In this document: positions 8,628 through 15,944 of the stretch, piece by piece
Layout of the letters: every line of letters begins with the position of its first letter
Numbering within the stretch: position 1 is the stretch's first letter
NCBI RefSeq assembly: GCF_024721305.1
Contig: NZ_JAMXOD010000005.1
Coordinates: 62,001 to 126,000, forward strand
Direction of reading: 5' to 3'
DNA: 64,000 nucleotides
Source of the DNA: Aequitasia blattaphilus
GTDB lineage: Bacteria; Bacillota; Clostridia; Lachnospirales; Lachnospiraceae
Position numbers and translations under genes: made by a program
The notes under the pieces: generated by a model
Seen by the model: the letters and a program-made list of their open reading frames with translations, nothing else
What the model was told of the DNA's origin: nothing
Databases searched by the model: none

Positions 8628-9203
8628 CTAAACTCCTCCAAGATGCTCAATCAGTATTCGAAATCCCATAAGTATAAGGATGATGCCCCCAGCCAATTCG
8701 GCCTTACTCTTGAAGCGACTCCCAAATATATTGCCTATTCTAACACCGGCAAAGGAAATTGTAAATGTTGTAACTCCAATCAATAAAACTGCTGGCAGGA
8801 TACGAACATGAAGAAAGGCAAATGTGATACCAACGGCTAAAGCATCAATACTGGTTGCCACAGCCAAAGGAATCATTGCCTTTGGTGAAAAAGCCTTGTC
8901 TTGATTTGGATATATCGGACAACTCTCCTCCTTGTTTCGAGACTCTCTTATCATATTTAACCCTATTATTCCTAATAATACAAAGGCAATCCAGTGATCG
9001 ATTGCGCTGATATAATCCTTAAAACGCTCTCCTAAAAAAAAGCCAATCAAAGGCATAGCTGCCTGAAAAATCCCAAAGTAAATGCCTGCAACTGTCGAAT
9101 ATCTCCACTTATACTTCTCCAGCGCAAGCCCCTTACAGACAGACACAGCAAATGCATCCATTGATAAGCCAATCCCGATTAAAAAAACTGCAAACAAACT
9201 CAT
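8628..9203 (-). CDS. mntP: Manganese efflux pump MntP
   Basis: This is a 191-residue membrane protein of the MntP (DUF204) family with about six transmembrane segments in two inverted halves. Each half carries an acidic motif: GLSMDAFAVSVCKG near residue 15 and ATSIDALAVGITFAF near 115. I chose the ATG at 9203, which overlaps the preceding stop as ATGA and has a GGAAGAG site. A GTG at 9218 would add five residues but its ribosome-binding site is too close. No yybP-type manganese riboswitch is visible, because the gene lies inside a multigene run. Confidence 0.92.
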   Translation of the reverse strand: MSLFAVFLIGIGLSMDAFAVSVCKGLALEKYKWRYSTVAGIYFGIFQAAMPLIGFFLGERFKDYISAIDHWIAFVLLGIIGLNMIRESRNKEESCPIYPNQDKAFSPKAMIPLAVATSIDALAVGITFAFLHVRILPAVLLIGVTTFTISFAGVRIGNIFGSRFKSKAELAGGIILILMGFRILIEHLGGV

Positions 9204-9547
9204 CTTAACTCTTCCCACTCCTTTTCCTTAAAACCAATGTAAATCTTATTCCCATTAATAAGAAGGGGACGTTTTACCAGCATCCCGTCTGTTGCCAGAA
9301 GTTCATACTGTTCTTCCTCTGTCATTTCTTTTAGTTTGTCTTTTAATCCAAGTGCTTTATAAACCTGACCACTTGTGTTGAAAAACCTCTTAAGAGGCAA
9401 TCCACTTAACTCATGCCACTTCTTTAGTTCTTCCACACTTGGGTTGTTTTCCTTGATTTCTCTATTCTTATAATGAATTCCATTCTCTTGCAACCACTTC
9501 TTAGCTTTATTGCATGTGGTACATTTTGAATAACAAAGTAAAAGCAT
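9200..9547 (-). CDS. ArsC/Spx-family thioredoxin-fold protein
   Basis: This is a 115-residue ArsC-like protein with an N-terminal CTTC motif at residues 9-12 (Cys-x-x-Cys, as in Spx). Later motifs are LKRFFNTSG and LVKRPLLI, which are typical of the Spx/MgsR/YffB group. Members act as RNA-polymerase-binding stress regulators (Spx) or as reductases, and the sequence alone does not decide which. An ATG at 9547 has a GGAGGAG site. The stop overlaps the start of mntP, so the two are likely co-translated. Confidence 0.85.
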   Translation of the reverse strand: MLLLCYSKCTTCNKAKKWLQENGIHYKNREIKENNPSVEELKKWHELSGLPLKRFFNTSGQVYKALGLKDKLKEMTEEEQYELLATDGMLVKRPLLINGNKIYIGFKEKEWEELR

Positions 9548-9622
9548 TGTATCTCCTCCATTCTCGATTCTAAAATAATAATATCATATTTATAAAGTTT
9601 TTCCAAAATTCTTTTCGAAATG

Positions 9623-9637
9623 TAGAAATAATTATCA
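9623..9637 (+). promoter_or_regulatory. PerR-box-like sequence before the superoxide reductase gene
   Basis: TAGAAATAATTATCA matches 10 of the 14 defined positions of the Bacillus PerR consensus (two TTATAAT-type half sites). It lies just upstream of a TATAGT box at 9641-9646, which would allow repression. This is a candidate from pattern matching only. Confidence 0.35.
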
Positions 9638-9683
9638 GTTTATAGTATGGTGGACACAAGATAGAAAATAAAAGGAGGTAGTC

Positions 9684-10052
9684 ATGATGAGAAACTTTTA
9701 TAAAGAACAATCCACAGGTAATATCCTGACAGAGTTTTCTGTATTTAGCTCTTCAGGGGAAGAAGTAACCGCATCAAAACTTACTGCAAATACAACAGAT
9801 GCTGCACAAGAAAAACACGTTCCTGTTGTCACAATAAAGGATAATCAAGTAGATGTGGTTATCGGAAGTGTCGAACATCCAATGCTGGAAGAACACTATA
9901 TTACCGGAATCTATATCGAAACCAAAGCAGGTGGGCAATTCAAGAGCTTGAAACCAGGCGATGCTCCAAAAGCAAGCTTTATTTTAAGTGATGATGATTC
10001 TTTTGTGGCTGCTTATGAATACTGTAATCTCCATGGCTTATGGAAAGCCTAA
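9684..10052 (+). CDS. Superoxide reductase (desulfoferrodoxin family, no centre I)
   Basis: This is a 122-residue superoxide reductase that reduces superoxide to peroxide at a mononuclear iron. The centre II ligands are present: EKHVPV (Glu43, His45), VEHPMLEEHY (His65, His71) and YCNLHGLW (Cys114, His117). The N-terminus has no cysteines, so the rubredoxin-like centre I of classical desulfoferrodoxin is missing, and it resembles one-iron forms. The start has a GGAGG site with two adjacent ATG codons. Rubredoxin follows 27 nt downstream and is the probable electron donor. Confidence 0.9.
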   Translation: MMRNFYKEQSTGNILTEFSVFSSSGEEVTASKLTANTTDAAQEKHVPVVTIKDNQVDVVIGSVEHPMLEEHYITGIYIETKAGGQFKSLKPGDAPKASFILSDDDSFVAAYEYCNLHGLWKA

Positions 10053-10079
10053 CTTACGAACGAAAGAGAGGATAAAATT

Positions 10080-10244
10080 ATGAAAAAATATGTGTGTGAT
10101 GTATGTGGCTATATTTATGATCCCGCTGTGGGAGATACCGATAATGGAGTCGCTGCCGGAACTGCTTTCGAGGATTTACCAGAAGACTGGGTCTGTCCAT
10201 TATGCGGTGTAGGCAAAGATGAATTTTCACCATCAGAGGATTAA
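10080..10244 (+). CDS. Rubredoxin
   Basis: This is a 54-residue rubredoxin, a small one-iron electron carrier. The two knuckles are [10 protein letters not shown] (Cys6, Cys9) and [11 protein letters not shown] (Cys39, Cys42). Between them, the conserved segment with [11 protein letters not shown] is present. Length is exactly that of the family. An AGAGAGG site precedes the ATG. It is translated directly after the superoxide reductase and ends at a strong terminator, so the two genes form an oxygen-defence operon. Confidence 0.96.
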   Translation: MKKYVCDVCGYIYDPAVGDTDNGVAAGTAFEDLPEDWVCPLCGVGKDEFSPSED

Positions 10245-10246
10245 AG

Positions 10247-10275
10247 AAACGGAGGCTGCCGGCCTCCGTTTTTCT
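10247..10275 (+). terminator. Terminator after rubredoxin
   Basis: A 10-bp stem (AAACGGAGGC / GCCTCCGTTT) with a 5-nt loop is followed by T residues. It also closes the convergent GGDEF gene. Confidence 0.9.
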
Positions 10276-11447
10276 TATCCTTCAAATACAACTTGATTTC
10301 TGCCTTGCTCCTTCGCTTTATACAAGGCACCGTCTGCCGTCTTAATCAGCTCGTCTATATCAATGACTTCCCCCTTATAAACAGCAGCAACACCAATACT
10401 GATTGTAATAGGTCCCCCATCTTGATCTTCTTCTGTTCGTTTTCCCATCATATTTCTTGCTTCTATATTTTCTCTGCATTTTTCCGCTATATCTGTAATA
10501 TTCTCCACATCTTCCGTTTCGTAATAACCCAAAAACTCCTCGCCACCGTATCTGCAAATCTCACCGCCATACTCTTCTAATGTAGCTTTCAGAGTTTGAG
10601 CCACCTTCATCAGACAGGCATCTCCTTCCAAGTGACCATTTCGATCATTGTATCGCTTAAAAAAATCCACATCACACATAAGTATAACAAATGCATTGCT
10701 TTCTACTTCCTTTTTATCCTTTCCTTGATCTAGAATATTGTAAAATCCTCTTCTGTTCCAGACCCCGGTAAGAGAATCAGTGCGAGCCGTATCCTGAAGC
10801 TTTTCATTGCTTTCACGGAGCTTTACTCCATACATGAAATTATTCAAATACATTTGATGAATAATAACCGACATATAACAGCAAAGAGCGGTAATAATTA
10901 GTACATTCGCCCACACATCTGTATTCATAACAAATTCCGTGAATCGTTCCTTTCCATCTAAAGACATCGCAATTGCCGCCACAAAGGAAACTAAAATCAC
11001 CATAATACTTTCAAATGGCGAAGTGACCATAAAAAAAGCCGTTATAATAATTGCAATAATATAGGAGTTGTATCCATTATCACTATGAAGATTAAAATAG
11101 AGAAAAATCATCTGAATAATCACATACAAATACAAAAGTGAATAGGGAACCGAATTCACTATGAGACGATTTTGAATCACTTTTTTCTGAATCAAAATAC
11201 TAAGTATTAAGTAAATAATTCCTACACATAATAAGACCATAGACAAAACAATATACTTTACAACCGACTCCGAATAGCTTTCTGAATCCGGTTTAATCGC
11301 ATTTAATATATTCAGTAAAATCTGAAGACCTATAATATAAATTGAAAATCCTAAAGTACGTTTTAAATTGGTTCCTAGCTTTGTCTCATGATACTCTTTT
11401 GCATATTCCTTCGGTACAGTACCAAATATATAATTCCATGCCGTCAA
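10275..11447 (-). CDS. Membrane-bound diguanylate cyclase (GGDEF domain)
   Basis: This 390-residue protein has about five or six transmembrane segments in residues 30-200 and a C-terminal GGDEF domain from about 225. Motifs DSLTGVWNRRGF and RYGGEEFLGYY keep the active-site signature (GGEEF), so c-di-GMP synthesis is likely. The inhibitory RxxD site that normally lies nine residues before the motif is replaced by Glu-Tyr-Gly-Gly, so no I-site feedback is expected. The start is a TTG at 11447 with a weak AGAGGG site; no ATG fits. The stop lies at the rubredoxin terminator. The signal sensed by the membrane part is not evident. Confidence 0.88.
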   Translation of the reverse strand: MTAWNYIFGTVPKEYAKEYHETKLGTNLKRTLGFSIYIIGLQILLNILNAIKPDSESYSESVVKYIVLSMVLLCVGIIYLILSILIQKKVIQNRLIVNSVPYSLLYLYVIIQMIFLYFNLHSDNGYNSYIIAIIITAFFMVTSPFESIMVILVSFVAAIAMSLDGKERFTEFVMNTDVWANVLIITALCCYMSVIIHQMYLNNFMYGVKLRESNEKLQDTARTDSLTGVWNRRGFYNILDQGKDKKEVESNAFVILMCDVDFFKRYNDRNGHLEGDACLMKVAQTLKATLEEYGGEICRYGGEEFLGYYETEDVENITDIAEKCRENIEARNMMGKRTEEDQDGGPITISIGVAAVYKGEVIDIDELIKTADGALYKAKEQGRNQVVFEG

Positions 11448-11513
11448 TGTTTTGCCCTCTCGTTTCTATAATTACATCCTACACCCACACCACATTTTAC
11501 CATGGATAGAATA

Positions 11514-11534
11514 AGGGCCGCAATAAACGGCCCT
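11514..11534 (-). terminator. Terminator after the glycosylase gene
   Basis: A 7-bp stem (AGGGCCG / CGGCCCT) with a 7-nt loop lies 17 bases after the glycosylase stop, with a T-rich tail on the minus strand. Confidence 0.75.
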
Positions 11535-11550
11535 CATTGTTTATGATTAT

Positions 11551-12357
11551 TTAATGATTTTCTCTCATAAAGTCATAGTAAAAAATATACTGTTGTATAA
11601 CCCCTCTATAACCTTTATATATTTCATACGGAAATTGGTTGCCATACTCTCTCTCCAGCACTTGATTGATATGAGTATCCACTGGAAAGGCATCGAAATG
11701 ATGCAGTCCAAACAGACAGACACAATCTGCTACCTTTTCTCCAACACCAGTTAGCTTTTGAAGCTCTTTTTTTGCCTCCTGGTAATCCATTCTCTTTATC
11801 TCCTCCAAGGACACCTCTTGTCTTATAATAAGCTGAGTTGTCTTCACAATATACTTACTACGATAACCCAAGCCTAACCCTCTTAGCTCTTCCTCTGTTA
11901 CATTCTTTAATTCCTCCGGCTCCGGAAAAGCATAAATTCCTTCTTGAATTTCTTTACCATACGTCTTACAAAGCAAATCAATACACTTACGAATTCGTTT
12001 GATATTATTCTGCGTGGAAATAATAAAACTAATAATCATTTCCCATAGGTCTTGCTTTAGAATCCGAATCCCCTTCCCAAAAGAGGCTGCTCTTTGTAAA
12101 TAGCGATCCTCTTTGCTCACATTCCGAAAAAAAACGGAGTAATCTTCTTTTAAGTCAAAATAGTCTTCCCATACATTTTGAAATTCTTCTTTCGTACAAA
12201 AAAGCACTACTTCTCCTTGCGTTTCTTCCATCTCTAGACATTTTCCTTTAACCACTACACGGTATTTATCCTCGCCTATTGGATGCATTCGAAAGCATTG
12301 TCCCGAATTCCATATGTCTTTTATCGAAAAAAATTCATTCTTTATTTTTATCATCAC
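11551..12357 (-). CDS. ogg: 8-oxoguanine DNA glycosylase (OGG1-like, HhH-GPD)
   Basis: This 268-residue base-excision repair enzyme removes 8-oxoguanine. An N-terminal OGG_N-like domain (WNSGQCFRMHPIG) precedes the HhH-GPD core. The helix IISFIISTQNNIKRIRKCI lies near residue 110. The hairpin LTGVGEKVADCVCLFG contains the catalytic Lys, and DAFPVDTHI contains the catalytic Asp. No Fe-S cluster cysteines follow, which fits OGG rather than Nth or MutY. A pair of ATG codons starts the gene after a GAGGTG site. It is transcribed away from the alcohol dehydrogenase gene. Confidence 0.92.
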   Translation of the reverse strand: MMIKIKNEFFSIKDIWNSGQCFRMHPIGEDKYRVVVKGKCLEMEETQGEVVLFCTKEEFQNVWEDYFDLKEDYSVFFRNVSKEDRYLQRAASFGKGIRILKQDLWEMIISFIISTQNNIKRIRKCIDLLCKTYGKEIQEGIYAFPEPEELKNVTEEELRGLGLGYRSKYIVKTTQLIIRQEVSLEEIKRMDYQEAKKELQKLTGVGEKVADCVCLFGLHHFDAFPVDTHINQVLEREYGNQFPYEIYKGYRGVIQQYIFYYDFMRENH

Positions 12358-12411
12358 TGCACCTCTGTGACTATTATAATCATTTTTTATCCATATGCAA
12401 ATAGGTTAGAC

Positions 12412-12439
12412 TTGACTTTTCTCCTAATGGGCATATAGT
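12412..12439 (+). promoter_or_regulatory. Sigma-A-type promoter for the alcohol dehydrogenase gene
   Basis: TTGACT (12412-12417) and TATAGT (12434-12439) are 16 bp apart and 32 bp before the ATG, which has a GAAAGGAG site. Confidence 0.6.
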
Positions 12440-12471
12440 TAGAGGTATAGAAAAGAAAGGAGCTTATAGCT

Positions 12472-13647
12472 ATGGATAATTTTACTTTTTATAGTCCCAC
12501 TTATTTTGTTTTTGGAAAAGATAAAGAAGGGGATGCCGGAAAATACGTAAAACGTTTTGGAGGATCAAAAGTTTTACTTCACTACGGCGGAGGAAGTGTG
12601 GTACGTTCCGGTCTTTTAGATCGTGTAAAAAATTCTTTGGATGCATCCAAAATTGAATATATTGAACTCGGTGGAGTAAAACCAAATCCCGTCAGCTCTT
12701 TGGTCTACAAAGGAATTGAACTTTGCCGAAGCGAGGACGTGGATTTTGTTCTGGCAATTGGCGGCGGCAGTACCATTGATTCCGCAAAGGCCATTGCTGC
12801 CGGTACAGTATACGATGGAGATTTCTGGGATTACTATATGGGCAAACCCATAAAAGAAGCATTGCCAATTGGAACCATTCTTACAATTGCCGCTGCTGGA
12901 AGTGAGGGTTCACCTGACTCTGTCATCACAAATGAAGAAGGTATGTTTAAGCGTGGTGCCAGCGGAAATGCTCTGCGCCCTAAATTTTCCATTTTAAATC
13001 CTGCTCTTACAATGACGCTTCCACCTTATCAAAGTGCAGCAGGAATCTCGGATATTATCACTCACCTCTGCGAGCGCTATTTTACGAACACAAAGGACGT
13101 AGAGGTTACGGATCGTATGATCGAAGCACTTCTCCTTGCTATGATTAAGGAAGGTCCTAAGGTAATTCGCAATCCAGAGGATTACGAAGCCCGTGCAAAC
13201 ATTATGTGGGCTGGTATGGTTGCTCATAATAATACCGTCGGCGTTGGAAGAACACAAGACTGGGCAAGTCATGATATCGAACACGAATTGTCGGCTCAAT
13301 ATGACGTAACCCACGGAGCTGGTCTTGCCGTAGTATTACCTGCAGTAATGACCTACAACCTAAAACATGATGTAAATCGTATGGCAAGATTTGCTGTTAA
13401 TGTATTTGGTGTACAAATGGATTTCAATCATCCAGAAGAAACTGCCTTAGAAGGAATCAAACAGCTTCGCTATTTCTTTAAAGAAATTGGAATGCCCTCT
13501 TCTCTTGGAGAACTGGGTGGAAAAGTTGAAGATATCGATGAAATGGCTCAAAGAGCCTGCTACGGAAATGGCCGGGAAGGACAGATTGGAGGGTACGTAT
13601 CTCTCTCCAAAAAAGACGTGGTTAACATCTATAATTTAACAGTATAA
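12472..13647 (+). CDS. Iron-containing alcohol dehydrogenase (butanol dehydrogenase type)
   Basis: This is a 391-residue group III iron alcohol dehydrogenase, closest in pattern to NAD(P)H-dependent butanol dehydrogenases (BDH/YqdH). The nucleotide-binding motif AIGGGSTIDSAKAIA lies near residue 95. Metal ligands are in SDIITHLCERYF near residue 197 and in SHDIEHELSAQYDVTHG near 265-280. It is a single-gene unit with its own promoter and terminator, and probably reduces a fermentation aldehyde. Substrate chain length cannot be read from sequence. Confidence 0.93.
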   Translation: MDNFTFYSPTYFVFGKDKEGDAGKYVKRFGGSKVLLHYGGGSVVRSGLLDRVKNSLDASKIEYIELGGVKPNPVSSLVYKGIELCRSEDVDFVLAIGGGSTIDSAKAIAAGTVYDGDFWDYYMGKPIKEALPIGTILTIAAAGSEGSPDSVITNEEGMFKRGASGNALRPKFSILNPALTMTLPPYQSAAGISDIITHLCERYFTNTKDVEVTDRMIEALLLAMIKEGPKVIRNPEDYEARANIMWAGMVAHNNTVGVGRTQDWASHDIEHELSAQYDVTHGAGLAVVLPAVMTYNLKHDVNRMARFAVNVFGVQMDFNHPEETALEGIKQLRYFFKEIGMPSSLGELGGKVEDIDEMAQRACYGNGREGQIGGYVSLSKKDVVNIYNLTV

Positions 13648-13654
13648 TTGGTTT

Positions 13655-13712
13655 GCAAAAGGGACACCCTCAATCTCCGAGCCGTTGGAGTCAATTGAGG
13701 GTGTCCTTTTGC
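13655..13712 (+). terminator. Long terminator hairpin after the alcohol dehydrogenase
   Basis: Arms starting GCAAAAGGGACACCCTCAAT and ending ATTGAGGGTGTCCTTTTGC enclose a short inner stem (CTCC/GGAG). It also lies before the end of the convergent Dabb gene. Confidence 0.9.
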
Positions 13713-13749
13713 TAAATTATTTATATTCTATAATTTTGTGTTTCGGGTT

Positions 13750-14052
13750 TTATGCTTCGTAATCCAGACAGCTTCTGTTGTGTACAAAGGGGCGTACATA
13801 GGTTTCTGCAACTTTAACATGGTCTGGATTTTTAGCGTACGCTTTTATGGCTTCTGGTGATTCATGGGTTGTCACCAAGCCCATATCATGGGTACTGGAG
13901 GGCAACGGTGTCTCTACGTAATGAGCATCAATCAGCCCTGGTACTACGCCTACTAATCCCTCAAGATTTTTCTTCATTTCCTCTTTTCTCATGGCCTTAT
14001 CTTCTTCTTTTACTTCCGGCTTAAAACTCCACATTACTACGTGCTTTACCAT
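13750..14052 (-). CDS. Dabb (stress-responsive alpha/beta-barrel) domain protein
   Basis: This 100-residue protein belongs to the Dabb family (PF07876). The diagnostic N-terminus MVKHVVMWSFKPEV contains the conserved His and Trp-Phe. The middle carries GLVGVVPGLIDAHYVET, and the C-terminus has the typical HVKVAETYVRPFV. These dimeric ferredoxin-fold proteins are widespread and mostly of unknown function. It sits 1 nt after dtd and is probably co-transcribed with dtd, the acetyltransferase gene and the EamA gene. Confidence 0.88.
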   Translation of the reverse strand: MVKHVVMWSFKPEVKEEDKAMRKEEMKKNLEGLVGVVPGLIDAHYVETPLPSSTHDMGLVTTHESPEAIKAYAKNPDHVKVAETYVRPFVHNRSCLDYEA

Positions 14053-14053
14053 T

Positions 14054-14500
14054 TTATAACTCCTTTGAATCTAATATTATAGTAAACGGTCCATCGTTTA
14101 CCAGCTCCACTTTCATATCCGCACCAAACTCTCCACGTTCCACAGTTTTTACGCTTTCTTTACATTTTGCAATAATATACTCGTATAACTCTGCAGCCAT
14201 ATCCGGCGCTCCAGCCTCAATGAAGCTTGGACGGTTCCCCTTTTTCATATTTGCATATAGCGTAAACTGAGAAATCAAAAGCAGGCTTCCCCCCACTTGA
14301 TCTATGGATAAATTCGTCTTACCCTGCTCATCCTCAAAAATACGAAGACCGATCAGCTTTCGAATCATTTTATCTGCTATTTCTGTCGTATCTTCATTAC
14401 TTACGCCAATCAAAACCATTAGCCCTTTTCCAATTTCGCCTCTTACACTTCCACCTATTGTTACACTGCTTTTCGTTACTCTTTGTATTACAAACTTCAT
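14054..14500 (-). CDS. dtd: D-aminoacyl-tRNA deacylase Dtd
   Basis: This 148-residue deacylase frees tRNA from mischarged D-amino acids. It has the N-terminal [14 protein letters not shown], the active-site segment [20 protein letters not shown] and the C-terminal NDGPFTIIL in place of the usual NxGPVT. Length is normal. It lies in a minus-strand run with the acetyltransferase gene 8 nt upstream and the Dabb gene 1 nt downstream. Confidence 0.95.
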   Translation of the reverse strand: MKFVIQRVTKSSVTIGGSVRGEIGKGLMVLIGVSNEDTTEIADKMIRKLIGLRIFEDEQGKTNLSIDQVGGSLLLISQFTLYANMKKGNRPSFIEAGAPDMAAELYEYIIAKCKESVKTVERGEFGADMKVELVNDGPFTIILDSKEL

Positions 14501-14508
14501 GATTTTCC

Positions 14509-14946
14509 TTACTCCTTTACCATCTGTAAATAAGGTAATCCCTCATAACCAAGAGATTCATACAACTTCTTTGCCCTTACATTATCTGGCTCAATCTCCA
14601 GACGCACCCTTGAAACCGTCTCTTCCACATTATTTTCCACATATTTAAAGAACTCTGTTCCTAATCCTTGTCCTCTAAACTCCGGTAAAATAAACAGCTC
14701 CTCTAGCCAAACAACCTTTCCCCCCGCCTCCTGAGAGAAGGAAAATGCCATTAAACCATAACCTGCTGTTTGCCCTTCCTTTTCCAGAAAAAAGCAGCGA
14801 ACGTATTCCTTTGAGCGCATAATCTCTCTCCACGTTGCTTCTATATACTCCACTGGAATCGAATGTAAAACCGCTTCAGAAGAATAAAATTTTTGAGCCA
14901 TCTCCAAATACAACTCTTTATCTTTTGCTTCAACTTCTCTAACCAT
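14509..14946 (-). CDS. GNAT family N-acetyltransferase
   Basis: This is a 145-residue acetyltransferase with the GNAT fold. Motif A ([20 protein letters not shown]) near residue 90 binds acetyl-CoA, and motif B ([16 protein letters not shown]) follows near 125. The substrate is unknown. The ATG overlaps the end of the EamA gene by 8 nt, which suggests translational coupling. Confidence 0.88.
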   Translation of the reverse strand: MVREVEAKDKELYLEMAQKFYSSEAVLHSIPVEYIEATWREIMRSKEYVRCFFLEKEGQTAGYGLMAFSFSQEAGGKVVWLEELFILPEFRGQGLGTEFFKYVENNVEETVSRVRLEIEPDNVRAKKLYESLGYEGLPYLQMVKE

Positions 14947-15859
14947 TATCTGTCGCCTCTCTTTCTTCTACCTTTTCCACTTTTCGTTCTGGGAACTGTG
15001 CCAGTAAAATCGCTCCAAACATAAAAATACAACCCAAACCTTCCCGAATTGTCAATGTTTCCTTTAGTACGAGCCAACCTGCCAAAACCGAGAAGCAGGC
15101 TTCCATACTTAAGATTAAAGATGCAATTGCCGGGTTCATATTTTTCTGTCCAATAATCTGTAATGTATAGGCTACTCCACAGGATAATACCCCTGCATAG
15201 AGAAGTGAACCCATACTCAATCCCATATTCAACAGCTTTGGTGTCTCAAAAAGAAACATAAATGGAAGAGATAATACCCCTGCAACAAAAAACTGAATAC
15301 AAGACATCTTCACTCCCTCCACCTTTGGAGAAAAGTAATCGATCACCATAATATGCAAGGAAAAGACCAAGGCACATACCAGAGTAAGAATATCCCCTTT
15401 ATTTATCGTTAGTGCTTCATTAATACATAAGAAATATAACCCGCAAAGGGCAAGGGCAACGCCCAGCCATACCTTAATCCCTACTGCTTTTTTCAGAAAG
15501 ATTCCCAAGACAGGAACCATAACGATATAGAAGGCCGTAATAAAGCCTGATTTTCCTGCTGTGGTATATTGAATCCCAATTTGCTGTAAGCTGCTGGCTA
15601 AAAAAAGCAACACCCCGCAGGCAATTCCACCTATATATAAGTCCTTCTTTTTATACTTCTCCTTCTCTACCCCGGAACCATTCCCCGTCAGTCGATTAAT
15701 CAACCATATACAAGGGATCAGTACAACGCCCCCAATCAGGCACCGTACACCATTAAAGGTGAAAGGCTCCAGATACTCCATTCCCATACTCTGCGCCACA
15801 AAGGATGTCCCCCATATAAAAGACACCAGTGCCAATATCATTCCATTTTTAACTTTCAT
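14939..15859 (-). CDS. EamA-family (DMT) transporter
   Basis: This 306-residue membrane protein has ten predicted transmembrane helices in two EamA halves (MILALVSFIWGTSFVAQSMG at the start, then a second half from about residue 155). The family exports metabolites or amino acids, and the substrate here is unknown. It is the first gene of the run EamA, GNAT, dtd and Dabb. The loop after helix 2 is long and charged, which is common in the family. Confidence 0.88.
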   Translation of the reverse strand: MKVKNGMILALVSFIWGTSFVAQSMGMEYLEPFTFNGVRCLIGGVVLIPCIWLINRLTGNGSGVEKEKYKKKDLYIGGIACGVLLFLASSLQQIGIQYTTAGKSGFITAFYIVMVPVLGIFLKKAVGIKVWLGVALALCGLYFLCINEALTINKGDILTLVCALVFSLHIMVIDYFSPKVEGVKMSCIQFFVAGVLSLPFMFLFETPKLLNMGLSMGSLLYAGVLSCGVAYTLQIIGQKNMNPAIASLILSMEACFSVLAGWLVLKETLTIREGLGCIFMFGAILLAQFPERKVEKVEEREATDNG

Positions 15860-15900
15860 TTCTTATCCCTTTCTCCAGCACACCTTAATTCGAACATAAA

Positions 15901-15929
15901 ACTGCACCAACCATTATGGCTGGTGCAGT
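15901..15929 (-). terminator. Terminator after the 701-residue surface protein
   Basis: A 9-bp stem (ACTGCACCA / TGGTGCAGT) with an 11-nt loop lies 16 bases after the stop at 15945; a TTTTA tail follows on the minus strand. Confidence 0.8.
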
Positions 15930-15944
15930 CTTAAAAGTCAACTC

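Noticed and set aside
9200-9547. Naming the ArsC-like gene arsC or spx
   Set aside because: The CTTC motif and overall pattern fit Spx-like proteins, but there is no arsenic operon context and no decisive residue, so no symbol is given.
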